NCBI RefSeq assembly: GCF_000003815.2
Contig: NC_049988.1
Coordinates: 6,083,192-6,147,191 of the forward strand
Reading direction: 5' to 3'
From: Branchiostoma floridae
Taxonomy: Eukaryota > Chordata > Leptocardii > Amphioxiformes > Branchiostomatidae
Length of the DNA stretch: 64,000 nt
This document shows, piece after piece, positions 29,195 to 44,100 of the stretch. The first letter of the stretch is position 1. Every line of letters begins with the position of its first letter. Under the pieces are notes generated by a model, which saw nothing but the letters and a program-made list of their open reading frames with translations, made no database searches and was not told where the DNA came from. The position numbers and the translations under genes were made by a program.

Positions 29195-32100
29195 GTAAGG
29201 TCTTCACCTTGGGGTTTCAGAGCTGTGAACTTAAGCATTTTCAGATGTTTTAGAACTTGTTCTTGAACTTGTCTGTAGCGACCCAAGAGAGGTAATTATG
29301 TACATGAAAAATTTGCTGATTTCAAAACATTTTAACTGAAGAAAAAACTGATAGACTTAACTAGAAGTATGAAAGATGGTACGAAGTAGTAAGTCGAGTT
29401 TGTCGTTTTGAAGTATATATCTTTGAGTGTTAGTCTATTTCAGATCCTAAGTTCTTTCTGATCTGTGATAAGGTCTGGTTCAAACATATAAATTTACTTT
29501 CATGGCTTTAAAACAAGATAAAATGCAGGAAAGGACAGCTATGATTTAAACTTCGAAAAAACGAGTCGAAATAGACAGTTTGGGCATTTAGTTTTTGTTT
29601 TCATCACACATTACATTCTACCCTTGAAAGTGGCAGAAGCTTTTGTGTGTGTGTGTTTGTGTACTGAAGGGGGGTATAATCCCGCGCTGATGCTATATGA
29701 ATGATATTAGTGCATACTAGTAAGAGGTAATGTTATACAGTGACTGTCAACAGTTAACTATCAAATATTTCGGCACATGTGGAGAATGGATTCTGGCGTC
29801 GCGTAGAATGCGTGGCGTCACGTAGTGTGTTTGGCTAAAAGCCCAGAGGTCCTACGTTCGAACCCTCTGATATGCCCCGACGTTGTGCCTCTGGGAAAGG
29901 CACTTGACACGACTTTTCTCACTTCACTCCGGTGAAATTGAGTACCTAACTTGGGTTAAGGCTGTCCCTCGGATAGGACATTGAATAAAGGTCCCGTGTT
30001 TGAGGAGAGACACACCTAGAGTGGTTCTATGTTGTATGTTAAAGAATCCACAACACTTGTTGAAAAGAGTAGGGGTCCATCCTGGCATGTGTAGATCAAA
30101 TTAACTTGTTTGGATATACACCTTGTACTCTTCAGTAGAAACTTGGTGTTACGCCGTAAGTCAGTTTACCGGGTATGCAAACAAAATAAAATAAACAAAC
30201 AAACAAAAACAATTCTCTTGACATCTGCAGGGATATCAGGAACATGATTATGTTTGCCTTCATAATCCTTATTATCAATTTTATTTCGCAACAGCGACAT
30301 TGAGACAACATAACTGCAACACTTTTAAAAAGGCATTTGGACAAAAAATATATGAATAATCACAAACGGGACCAGGAAACGTATTTTTCGTTGTTGTATT
30401 GATGGTTGTCACTTTTGAACAATTCTATTTCAACAAAGAACGATTTAAATCCTTTGATAAGAAGCGGTGTGTGCAGTGGAATTTTGTTCCGTAAGGCGAT
30501 CCCAGTGTTGGCATTGGCAACTGTACCTACTGTATCACGGGTGACTTGAAACAGAATAAAACGTCGTCTGAACCGTGTAAAAGGCAGACAAAAGGCAACA
30601 TGTTTTAGTGCTGGACTAAGGTTTCACTCCTTAAGGTGGTATCTCACTGCACTTGGGGCACCAGTGCGGCATTGCGGTTTTCGAAAGATTACTTAACGAC
30701 TTTCAGAGATAAAGAACGAATTTTCTCACGTTTTGAGTACGGGTATTACGCAATATCTAGATTATAAATAATCGGCGACAACAACACAAGAGTGCCGCAG
30801 TGAACGAACCCCGCAGTGCCGCACCGGTCAGCGGCTTTGAGTGCAGTGAGACGCCATCTTGATAAAGGTCCCCTCTCACTGGCCGTGGGGCACGCTTGCG
30901 GCATTGCTGCGTTCGTTCACTGCGGCACTGTTGTGTTAATTTCGCCGATTTTGCCTTGCACTCACACTGACGTGCGGCACTGTTGCGTTTCTAGACTAAA
31001 TGAACATGTTATTGACAATTGCAGCGTTGTCAATTTATGAAAGATCACTGTAAAATGATGAGAATGCCCAAAAACGAGATTTATAATGAAAAGATTTCCC
31101 TTATGATAATGAACTATATGATACATATGCTATAAATAACCTTGAAAGACTTTTACAGTAAAGGAAATGACCCGAATGAACGGACACGAACCATATACCA
31201 GATCTTACTCCATATGTGCGTTTTGCACCATGTAACGTTATGTGTAATGATGTATGTTTATATGCTTATCAAGCACCTTGATGTTTATTCACCAATTTTG
31301 CAAATTTTAAAAATTAAAATGCTTCATATTTCATACTTTTTTGTATGACGCGTAGTATTTTCATTGTCAGCAGATGACTTGCCAGCCTATTGGTGATGTC
31401 TAAGTCTATCATATTTGTAAAAAGTGACAAAAATATGGCCCATGGGTCCGAATGACTGCAATTTTGTATTTTATCGGCGGCAGGCTACCAGCAATGATTA
31501 GCTTGTAACGTTATAACGCAAACTCAAAAGCAAACGTTATCATCTAACAAATAATTTCTTTTTGAACGTTGTACGATAATCCTTTTCTCTACATCCGTAG
31601 GTTAATCGATAAACCAGCAACTTATCTTTGATTTCAAGTATAAAATACTGACCTACTTTACATTAAAACATGTATTCTTTAAAGTTAACTCTGAATACGG
31701 ATACAAGGTAAGTTTTGTGAAATTCGCAATGTTGTAAATGGATCGAAAACCGCTGTAAAATTATTAGAAATGCATCTAAAATAGCTTTTCGGTGATAAAA
31801 TGATGTTCACTTTTGATTCTTGGTGTAAAATAGGCAAAATATATCCTTGTACTGTTTGGGGCGCGGTGGCGGCACTGTGGGGGCATTGTTGGGGCACCGT
31901 TGGGGCACTGTCGGGGTATCTTGCCACTTGCGTTATTTTTAAACTTTCCAAAAAACGTCGCGCTTGTAACCGGCACTTCTAGGTTTGCTTGCGGCACGTC
32001 TAGGTTTCGTGGGGGCACCTCTAGGTTCCGTGGGGGTACATCTGCATTTTCGAACGCAGCAATACCGCAAGCGTGCCCCACGTCCAGTGAGAGGGGACCT

Positions 32101-35100
32101 TTAGTGACACAGGGATGTGTGTGTTACCATATCGGGCGGTTTGATTTGTTTATTTGGTCTTTAGCTGTGCTTTATCAAGCGTATTACAAACGTTTTAATG
32201 TCAAGTGTCAAGATAAGAAATGGTACGCATGGTTGAGCTGTTTTCAAACGTCGTCACAAACAGTGACAGAAGTAGCCTGGGGTTTCGCCAAATAGCATTT
32301 AGGCCATGTTGATTTCATTAAATGGATGACATCCTCTGGGAACCCCAAAATTGATGCGAGCGTGCGAATAAAACACATTGTAATTGTCAAACGGACGACG
32401 CCTCAGGGGCTAGCCTAATAGTATAGTGTGCGTCCGTTTGGTTATGTTGTAAAAAATTTGTGATAAGAAAATTAGTAACATTATTCCATGTGTCTTAAGC
32501 CCAGTAGGTCTTTACTGTACTAAAAATCATTTGTCAAAAAAGTAGGGTAATTTCTAGGTACATGGCACCATAATATTGTACGTAACGTCGAATCTTTAGG
32601 CTATGACTAAAGGTGCACTTTCACTGCACTTGCGTCAAGCTTGCGCCACTGCGGGGTTCGTTCACTGCGTCATTGTTTCGTTATTCTCTCAGATATTTTA
32701 TAATTTTGATATTGCGTAGCACGTAAAAGTATGACATAGAAGACGACAAAATACACAAAAGTAAGAAAATTTGTTCTTTATCTCTGAAATTCGTTGAGTA
32801 TCTTTCGAACCCCGCTGTGACGCAAGCATGACGCAAGTGCAGTGAGAGTGCACCTTAAGCACACATCCAGCTTTACATAAAAGCTAAATCTGTACATTCA
32901 GAAACCTACCAGTTATTTTTTGGCGACGCCTCAGGGGCTAGCCTAATAGTATAGTGTGCGTCCGTTTGACAAGAATTCCCAAAATTTCGTTGGCGTGTCA
33001 GGGATTTTTCTGCGCCTGCGTAGTTGCATCATCCCTTTTTCAAATTCTCGACACCCTTTCCCCCAGGATGCCTATGCAGTAACCCCGTCACCCTGACTAA
33101 CAACGGTTACAGCACCGTACTGGTGGCGATCTCCGAGAAGGTACCGGAAGCAGAGAACCTGGACCTCATACAGAACATCCTCACAGCGTTCACTGATGCC
33201 TCGGAGTACCTTTACCAGGCTACTAAGAACAGGTAAGGAGTTAGACATCATTCACAGACGCCTGTACCAGGCTACTAAGAACAGGCAAGAGGCTAAACAC
33301 CATCCGCAGACGCCTGTACCAGGCTACTAAGAACAGGTAAGGAACTAAACATCACCCACAGACGCCTGTACCAGGCTACTAAAACAGGTAATGAGCTAAA
33401 CATCATCCGCAGACGCATGTACCAGGCTACTAAGAACAGGTAATGAGCTAAACATCATCCGCAAACGCCTACATCAGGCTACTAAGGACAGGTAAGGAAC
33501 TAAACATCTGCCACAGACGCATGTACCAGACTAAGGACAGGTAGGTAATAGCTAAACATTATCCGCAGAATCCTGTGCCAGGCTACTAAGAACGAGTAAG
33601 GCCTGATATCATCCGCAGACGCCTGTACCACTGAGGCTACTTAGAACAGGTAAGGAGGTAAACACCATCCGCAGATGCCTGCACCAGGTAACCAAGAACA
33701 GGTAAGGAACTAGACATCTGCAGACGCCTCCGCAAGTGATACTAATACAGGTAAAGGACAAAAAACATCTGCAGATTCCTGCTAATAATAACATGATATG
33801 GCCAGAACTTGTAAAATTGTGAAACTGTAAAATTGTGTGGGTTCTGGAGGGTCCAAAACCCAAAATAACCCTAGGGTTCACTCACTAGGTGAACCCAAGA
33901 TAACCCGAGCCCTGAGACCGATGAACCCTCTAGAACCCTACTGGACCCACTTCCAGGGTTGAAGTGGGTCCATTTTGGCCGTTTTACCCCACTTTAACCC
34001 ACTAAGATCGGGTCAAAATGAGTTCCTCAACCCGCCGGAACCCGCCTGGGAACCCACTAGAACCCACCGGCGGGAACCCGGCAGAACCCGCCGGGGATGG
34101 CGGTCGTCATGGTAACGAACCCAATAGAACCCGCTTGCGAACCCGGCAGAACCCACCGGCGGCGCGCGGTATGGCGGTTGTCATGGAAACGAACCCAGTA
34201 GAACCCGCTCGCGAACCCGGCAGAACCCACCGGCGGCGACCCTGACGGAAGCAAACTGTCTGGTAATTGGGTTCAACGTTGCCGGGAGTCGGGTTATTTT
34301 GGGTTGTGGTGGGTTTTGAACTGCCAGGGGAGCGATTTCATTCCACCCAGAACCCTCCGACTTCTACGGTGTTGGGTATCGCAATGCGCAAAACCCGACG
34401 CTGGCGAGAAATGGAATGCTCGCTTCTCAGTTAGAGCTGAACGAAGGACTCGGTTGAAAGGCGAGCTGTCTTATTTATGTTATTCCTGAATGAACCATCT
34501 CTGTCTTGTGTCATGTCTGTGAGGCTTTATTTGTAAAGGTCGCAAAATAACGGTCCTCTGATGATGTGTAAAATTGTATTAAAATCGGAAGAAATTTGGG
34601 GGAAATGCTCATGCGGTCGTTACGAATTGGCCGTGATCGTAACGTAGGGGTGGGGGGTCAACTGGACCCCTAGCGTTGTCAGAAGTCGCCGCCGACTTTT
34701 TTTTTTTTGCGCCGCGTAATCTTTCGTGTAAATTTCTAGGAAAAGGGCACAACTCTGGCGCTCTCCGTTACAAACTCGGCCGGACGCTTAAGCTTATTTT
34801 AATGAACTAATGGCAGTTTTCTGATATATTCCGAGATCCTCTAGGATCCGAAAACTGCTATCTTCTCAAATGAAGCATGTGTAACGTTTTTGTTTACATT
34901 GCCTAACGTTGCCGGCAGCCCTCTCATCAATTTGAAGTGGCACGTGCGTGCGACAGCCACCCCACAGTCGGAGTTTTCTGATAGGCCTACCCTAGAGGGT
35001 ACGCCCCTTAGAGGGCGGAGTTCATTATCTGAGTCTCTTTGAGCGCTTTCCAGATCCGACTTTGTTTACCGTGATTGACAGTGGAACCATGGGAACCTTA

Positions 35101-38100
35101 CCCCCTGGCCCCAGGAGCGGAAGGCCGTCTTCGTGGTGCATATATTAACCATTACAAGGGATCAACTTTCCCCGGCCTAAAGAAGAAACATGCAGATGCG
35201 CGATGCATCTCTGCCCTGGTCTGCCTCAGGAAAAAAGTGTGACCAAGCCATGCTGGTCCATGCGCTGGAATCTATCACAAACAATATTGAGAACTTATGT
35301 ATGTTCATACCTGTTACGGCTGTTAGCTGGAGTGGTATGGGGTTTGTTTGCACACACTGTCACAAGGATTATGTGGGGTTTTCAAACCACAAAAATGGAC
35401 CTTCTCGGCCGGCTGACTCCCCTAGCGTACGGTGACTCTATTTGTCCAATTTCGACAATTAGACCATCAAACCACGAAGCCTGGTAGAGGCTAGGAGTGT
35501 TGAAGGCCTGTCTAAAATGTTCTATAGTATATCTGCATTTGATATTCGGACGTCTACTGGATTTGAAGAAGAGAGACCGGAGGCATACACACACCTAGGC
35601 CAGCTTCATTCCTCTGGCAGCTTTTAATACTTATCTTATGCAACCGTGGGATCTGCTTGGAGATTACCAAAGATAGGCGTAGCGACCCGCTCAGAACGGG
35701 GTCAGCGCCCCTCCGTGTTGTATATTTTGTTGTGTAAGGCCATGTTGATTACATTACATGGATGACATCATCTGGGAACTCTAACACTGCCGCGAGCAAA
35801 AAACGTTTGGCCAAAGAAAAGCTGCTTTCATTATGAAATCTAAGTGGTCAGGAAGGCTGGACAAATAAATAAAACGCAGAGTATGGTATGTAACTGAATA
35901 ATGTCCAACCGACACCTGCAATAACGTTTGTGACAAGGCTGATCAGATAGATGGTCACCGTTGATTCTAAGTAAGACTGCAATTAACATGCTAAAGATAA
36001 AAGATTAAAAATCATACTCATGATACTGTACAAATCGTGCCAAGCTAAAATGATTAGGAGTCCTCGAAAGACAACGCAAATTGAAACATGTGAGAGTATC
36101 TCCTTATCATAGGTTAAACTTAAAGTACAGGACGACTATAGATTCTAATTCTAAACAATAATTTTCTCTACTTTCACTTTCATGTACAATTGTCTTTCTG
36201 AGTCGATCAGAAATTATAACTCCTAGTCCCGCCGCGTAAAACTTCTCCCGGCCGGTTTCGAAATACTACCCTGCGGCGGAACTCACTTCCGAAGAGAGCC
36301 TGGCCAAGCTACAATAGACTGCATACAAGGATACCAGAAAGTTTAGAGGGTCAAACAAAACTCAGCCTGCTCCTAGGTTTTCTGGTGGGAGGTATCCTAC
36401 TGGGTCTCCAGGGAGACCGGCGTACAACCGATATGATATGCTTGGGACCGTTTACTCCCGAAATAGCATTGCCTTAATACAGCTCAACCCCTCCAGAGCA
36501 CAGACCACGCACGGTATACAACTGTTGCGCATGCCAACATCTATCCGTATTGCGAAATTTATAAGAAAAAAATGGATTGCTGGTACTGGAAAAGTCGTGC
36601 TTATGTTAGTAAGATCAAACAAAAGCACTGCGTGCATTCAATCACAGCCGTGGACAGAATTTTGGCAGGGCGATATTGGTGCATCACTAACTTCGTTTTG
36701 AGACAGAGTGTTTGAAAGTAATAATAAGAGAAATGAGAGAGCGAGAGAGACAAAAACTTGTAAGTTTGACATGAATGAATTGAGGATTTTGTGATATCTG
36801 CAGCGGCTGATAATTTATTTCGGTTTGTACGGTTGGAAATAAAATCACTGATCTTGTCTCCCCAGAAAAAGCCGGATCGGGCATTTCAACTAGCCTCCAC
36901 CAGGCCTTCGAATTCCTGCGGGGTACAGGGAGCGTAGAACGGAAAAAAAAATCGGGAAATTGGCCAAGGGAGTCAGTGCATGCTTTATGTTCCCTCCGGA
37001 GTGGCTACGCGACCGGCCAAACCCTCTAGTAGCAAAATCTATCGCGTGATAGATATTTTTTGAGATCGGGCTGGGGTCTGGTATTCAGGCTAGTAGCAAA
37101 ACTCCCCTGGTGTGTAGTAGCCAGCGTGAGTCTGGTAGAGACTTCTTGGCCACTCCGGGCCACACCAGGCCAAGGGAAAATGCTTCCCAGATGTTCACTA
37201 TCCATCGAGGCGTTCTGGTCCCTGGGCCAGAAAAAATACACTTTGAGCAGAAAAAAAACAGAAATCACCAAGTCAATGTATCCCATGATGTGGTAGTACA
37301 TATCACTCTCTATTCTATTAAGAGAAGACAAAGTAAAAAGTCTGCCTTCTTGTATTCTTTCTATGTTTTAAGAATTCTGATGAGCCTTGGCAACACATCT
37401 ACTCGGTGGTAAGAAATCATCGTGCAGCGGGGCCGGAGGAGGGGGCATTAGGGACCGTTCCTAATGTTTCCTCGTATCCTTGGGAAATAATTATTTGGCG
37501 ATTCAAACTGATTCCAAGCTCCATCTCCTTAACAATTAGTCAACAAGAAGTTTGCAAAGACTCAGACTACCCCAATGTTCGGACGACGGACAAACTTTCA
37601 CGAAGTCCAATAGTCCTGGCCGGGCTCAACCTCTGACGTCGTCCTCAGAATTTACATTCATGATTCTCCCCCAGGACCTCGCAGATACTGTAACTCACAT
37701 ATCTGAAGCTGCTCTTTCCCAAAGATGGCCTTTAGGGGATCAACTAAAATGAAACTATTCACCGAACGAACATGGGAGCAAATTCTTTTGTTTCAAAAAT
37801 GAAAATGGTCTTCTGAAGATGATAAACTACACATTTTGGCCAAATAAATCTAACTAGCTGTGTGCCGTCCCCCTCCGACAAGCAAACCCCCCGGGTAGGG
37901 TCAGATAGATAAAAACTCGGGGTTCTATTAGAAACGATCTCCGGAGGCTGAGCGCTAAGTTCTTAAACATCTGTAGCATATCATTTTCAACGAAAAACAA
38001 GCAAGTGACTGTGCTGCCAACAAAATGAGCACCACAATTTAAATTCAAGTGTATATATTTTCTCACCCCTCCCCAGCCTACAGACTAGACCGTTAGATCC

Positions 38101-41100
38101 ATGAAAAAATATTAGGCGATAGAGTGTCATTTTGATCAAGCTATTGTTTCAGCAACATAAAAGAGGATATCTTACCTCATTTAACTAGCAGGGACGTGTG
38201 TGGTAGCACCGGGGTGGGTCCATAATTCCTGGAGGGCAGTGAGTGACCGCCAAAAATCAGTCCCTCAATTTGGCAGATAACATGGTTCATCCTAGAGAAT
38301 CCCGGGCATCCCAGTAATATCCTGAATCTGGATGATCCCGTTCCCACAACATGTCCGCAACAATAATCCACAGTCAGAACGCGACGATACAGGCCTGATA
38401 ATTGAAGAAAACGGTAGAAACGGGCCACCATCTTTCAAATGATTTTGTATAAACCGCCGAGTGCAGTCACATGACTGTTGGCATACCAATCTCTGTGGGG
38501 GATTTTCCGGGTCTGGGGTCCGAGTGTCTCCAGTCATGCCAGTCATGCCAGTCGGTGGTGGAGTGCAGGCCCCTGAGCCTGTTATCTGATCTGATCATCT
38601 CCAAGCAGACGTTTCGGTCGGGGGCAACAGATTTATAAATCAAAGTTGCAGGCGTTTTGGAGTATTTCTATCGATATCAATATTGACCTGCTGGAACAGC
38701 GGGTCGTCCTAATCCTAGACGCTGAACTTCAAACTTTCAACATTGAAAGTCTAGAATAAAAGACGCTACTTTAAAACTGTTTTCAGTTTTGTATAAGGCG
38801 TATTGTAACCTCTAGAACAAATTCAACTCTTTGATAACTCTAGAACGAAAGACGACATTCTACAGTCGCAGCTCTAAACATCTGTGATCATCCCGACAAG
38901 ACTCAAAGGGATATAGATCTCTGTTTAGTCAAAAGTTCTATGTTTTTTTATGGCAGCGGGGCCTTTGAATCGTGAAATTATCACATGCATAAATTGCAAT
39001 TGATGACCTACATTTCTTGAAATTTTAGTTTAAAAAGACATTGTTCTGATGGATGATGAAGAACCCTGTCGGAGTGGACCGGAGAAGCTTCACAATTACA
39101 TTAGGTATTGCAAAGATAAGTGGAATACATTTCATGCCTTCTACACACTGAAACAGTATTCAACACATTTCGACGTGACGTATTAAAGCTTAGAAAACAA
39201 ATGTGTTACGACTAAAACGTGTGAACGCCCTAAAACGGATGATAACCGGCGGCGCGACGACCGTCAATCGTGTGTAAATTACGGTAGAAAATTTCCAGTG
39301 CATCGATTTGAATACGGTTTATAATACTCAAGCAACAATGATGTTTCACGTTTTCGTAGACGTCCTTCAGCCCTCGAAGTCATAGCGCAAATTGAAATAT
39401 ACAAATACGGCACCTGAAGTTATGGTACCGTTGTACCACATGTCTTACAGCTTCTGTCTATTTCTACAAAACGTCCTCCAAATGTTCCTTTTGGGACCTC
39501 CTGTTATATAACAAACCTCTATAAGACACGGCTGTACATTCATCTGGTGATAATGCAGAAACGCAAACTTGGATATTTTTTGCAACACCCCAGCGTATGA
39601 ACTGGTCATTATGCTCATTATTTGTACTTTGAAAGCAAACAGGGATGTTGCGAATCAGTATGGCATCCGACAAATCTTCTAGTGCATATCTAGTTTAATT
39701 ACGTCAATGACAATACTATTAACCATGAGCCACTGTGCATTATCCTGATACCAGTGGCAACCCCTGTTACAATCGCTGTACAACCGGATGGTTTGACTTT
39801 CTGAAAACTCTAGCCCAAACCTTCGTCGATCGCGATCTCATGAGTGTTGACGGACGTTTGGCCGTTGCTAAGAGTAACTACTCTCCGAGCAGAGGTCTAG
39901 GTTTTGTCACAGCAAGATAAAATACAAAATAGAAAGCCTGATAAAAACGACTAAAAAAGACGTTAAAAACCAGCCGGAGCCTAACCTCTGTTTGGAGAGT
40001 AAGAGTAACGATAATATTGACTTGTCGAAATTTTCTAAGATACCATAGGCAAGCACCACGGTTCAGCTCCATCCTCGATGTGCAAATGTCGGGGTGAAAT
40101 GTTGAGAGAGAATTCAGAGTGTTTCTATGGATTTCTCAAGAACGGAGTCCACACCTTATGGACGATGCCTAGAAGTGTCTGGAGCGGTTCACGCTTGCAA
40201 ACATGCTTTGCTTTGCATTGTTTAAAACTGTAGCGGAAAATTTGGTTGGATTTAACGAACGAAGGGCGGGGAATGGAAACAATTCAGGTCGCTTTTTGAA
40301 AAAAATACAAAATCGTTGGCACTATTCATGACTGGGTACAAGGCATTAACACGGTTAAGTAACGCCCATTAAGACATTTACAACCTCATAGAACAAACAG
40401 AGACGATGTCTTCTATCGGCTCTTGCCGTCATGACGAGTACGACAATTTCATTATCGGCGCTTCTTGTTCAGACCTCACACTGTATTCACAGACCTAGAC
40501 ATTTATATTGATAATGTCATGAAATTTGCGAAACAAGTTCTTCTCGCCGTTTTTCTTTCACACGGTAAGATACCTCCTCTTGCCATGCGTTTCTTTCCTC
40601 TCTGTAGAAAGCTTTTCCTCTCATTTTATACCCCCTTTGGCGTGCCATAAACCGGCGGGAAACTAACCAATTATGAAATTTCATGTCATGTCGCCCTACT
40701 TGCTCTCATTCAGCTCCGCTTGCGCATGCTTTCGAAGAGAGTTGGAAATATATGATTCTAGAACACAAACCAAGCTTTATCCTTGTCCTCTCTTAACTAC
40801 ATTTGTAACCTAATTCACGACCTTCCACGACCGCTGGCGTTTTATTATCGTGTCTGCATTCTCCCAAATCCGTTTTTTGTACGGAGTCGGTACTTACCAC
40901 TTACGGATCCCAAAATTTAACCACGTTTTTGCACGTACATGGCACACAGTTTCAAGTACGGCGGGTGTCACTGGCTTTATGCAAGCAGTCCAGCATTGGT
41001 GTGATCAATTATAAACAAAGCTATCAGTCCGTATCTCTGAGCTTAAAACCGTTTTCAAACAATGTCTTGCGTTCAAAGTTATGTAGTAGGCATCCTTACA

Positions 41101-44100
41101 TCTTCTCAGATGCAAAACCCAAAACAGTTAAGAGTGTTCACAATTTCTCCCCAGGTTTGGAGCTAGGGATTAGGTAGGGTCTGGTTAATAATGCCATTTG
41201 TGCATTGTAAAACGAGATTCATCGTTCAAATGTCTTACTTGGCACGTTGAACAAGTGACACGTGGATAAAATCCAACACGATTTATGTCAACTTAATGAT
41301 GAACGAAGCCCGGCTATACCTACCAAAAGGCAAGGCGGCCAACAGGTGGTCACAGAGCTATCGTGCCTTATATCCACCAAAATGACGATTTCACATGTCA
41401 AATTGCGTCTTATGAGATATCAAATGTTAAAGCTATTCACAATTGCTGAAAAGTACAAATAATGTCGTTACCTGATGATTCGAACATGATAGAACTGCAC
41501 ATTTGAGTGTCGCCGTGATGTGAGTTTAGTTATATGTTTGTCTTACTTTCACATAGTAACCCAGTTAGCTTAACTCGTACGTGAATTTAGCTAGCTTGGG
41601 ATGTCAAATGACGACTATATTCAGTCATTAATACAGCAGCTTGATTAGAAAGAAATCCGACTCTAATGACATCGATCGATATCGAACACATTCTGGTCTC
41701 GCGCCGTCATCAAAACGCGTTCTAATGGCTGCTTTCTGCAGAGACGATTCGGAGTTAATTTCAACCACGGTACGGTGGAATTACGCCATTCTTTCTAAAA
41801 CGCGAACAAATTGGCATTTGTGAACGAAATTTTCTGTAAAGTAGCTTCGTAATATGACCTACCTGTGCTCTGATCTTTCTTTATTCCCCGAAAATAACAG
41901 TCGAATAAACTGTCTTCAATTTTCACAAAGCGCAAAAGTGCATCATTTTTAAAAACTCTGATAGCGTATAATACTGTGTTACTTGGAATGAAATCAGTTG
42001 TTATAGATACCCTACACATTTTCATTCTTTTTTGTTGAACAAATCTATCAGGAACTTGTCAATATTACGTGTGAATCCTGTAATGTGCAACATATACCCA
42101 AGGTGCAGAAACACCTACGCTTGGCAGAATGGGCGCGTCTTTTTCCATCATATATTAAAAAGACATTTTACACATCGACTGGCCTACTTTGCAATACACC
42201 GTACGCTGTGAAAATACACATATCATAAGAAAATCCCCTTTCCGTATCTTCAAGAGATCCACTCGCCCACTGTGCGTCAACACAAAAAAGTGCGTCAACT
42301 CAAGGTTACTCTACGGATATACAAAAAGTAATCCTTTCACTCAAAAGAGCAAAATATGCATACATCGTTTCAGAAAATTATTGCGCACCCAAAAAAGTTT
42401 GTCCGAAGGAAATCGGACATTGTATCGCGATATCTGAATTTTGGGGTCAAAAACCGTGTTTTTGGCTCAGATGAGCAAAATAAGCATTTTTGATAGAAAA
42501 TGTGAATACATAGTTTAAGAAAATTATTGCACACCCAAAAAAGTTTGTCCGAAGGAAATCGGACATTGTATCGCGATATCTGAATTTTGAGGTCAAAAAC
42601 CGTGTTTTTGCCTCAGAAGAGCAAAATAAGCTATTTTTGAGTAGAAATTGTGCATACATAGTTTCAGAAAATTATTGCGCACCCAAAAAAGTTTGTCCGA
42701 AGGAAATCGGACGTTGTATCGCGATATCTGAATTTTGGGGTCAAAAACCGTGTTTTTGGCTCAGAAGAGCAAAATAAGCATTTTTGATAGAAATTGTGCA
42801 TACATAGTTTCAGAAAATTATTCCGCACCCAATAACGTTTGTCCGAAGGAAATCGGACATTGTATCGCGATATCTGGATTTTGGGGTCAAAAACCGTGTT
42901 TTTGGCTCAGAAGAGCAAAATAAGCATTTTTGATAGAAATTGTGCATACATAGTTTCAGAAAATTATTGCGCACCCAAAAAAGTTTGTCCGAAGGAAATC
43001 GGACATTGTATCGCGATATCTGAATTTTGGGGTCAAAAACCGTGTTTTTGGCTCAGAAGAGCAAAATAAGCATTTTTGATAGAAACTTGTGCATACATAG
43101 TTTCAGAAAATTATTGCGCACCCAATAACGTTTGTCCGAAGGAAATCGGACATCGTATCGCGACATCTGAATTTTGGGGTCAAAAACCGTGTTTTTGGCT
43201 CAGAAGAGCAAAATAAGCATTTTTGATAGAAATTGTGCATACATAGTTTCAGAAAATTATTCCGCACCCAATAACGTTTGTCCGAAGGAAATCGGACATT
43301 GTATCGCGATATCTGGATTTTGGGGTCAAAAACCGTGTTTTTGGCTCAGAAGAGCAAAATAAGCATTTTTGATAGAAATTGTGCATACATAGTTTCAGAA
43401 AATTATTGCGCACCCAAAAAAGTTTGTCCGAAGGAAATCGGACATTGTATCGCGATATCTGAATTTTGGGGTCAAAAACCGTGTTTTTGGCTCAGAAGAG
43501 CAAAATAAGCATTTTTGATAGAAATTGTGCATACATAGTTTCAGAAAATTATTCCGCACCCAATAACGTTTGTCCGAAGGAAATCGGACATCGTATCGCG
43601 ACATCTGAATTTTGGGGTCAAAAACCGTGTTTTTGGCTCAGAAGAGCAAAATAAGCATTTTTGATAGAAATTGTGCATACATAGTTTCAGAAAATTATTG
43701 CGCACCCAAAAAAGTTCGTCCGAAGGAAATCGGACATTGTATCGCGATATCTGAATTTTGGGGTCAAAAACCGTGTTTTTGCCTCAGAAGAGAAAAATAG
43801 GCATTTTTGATAGAAAAGGTGCATACGTAATTTCAGAAAATTATTCTGCACCTGAAAAAGTTTGTTCGAAGAAAATCGGACATTGTATCGCGATATCTGA
43901 ATTTTGGGATAAAAACCATGTTTTTGCCTCAGAAGAGCAAAATAGGTATTTTTGATAGAAAAGGTGCATACATAATTTCAGAAAATTATCCCGCACCCAA
44001 AAAAGTTTGTTCAAATAAAATCGGACATCGTTTCGCGATGTCTGAATTTTGGGATAAAAACCGTGTTTTTGCCTCAGAAGAGCAAAATAGGTATTTTTGA

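Noticed and set aside
34018-34254. ORFs open on both strands
   Set aside because: Explained by GAACCC repeats that lack stop codons in several frames.
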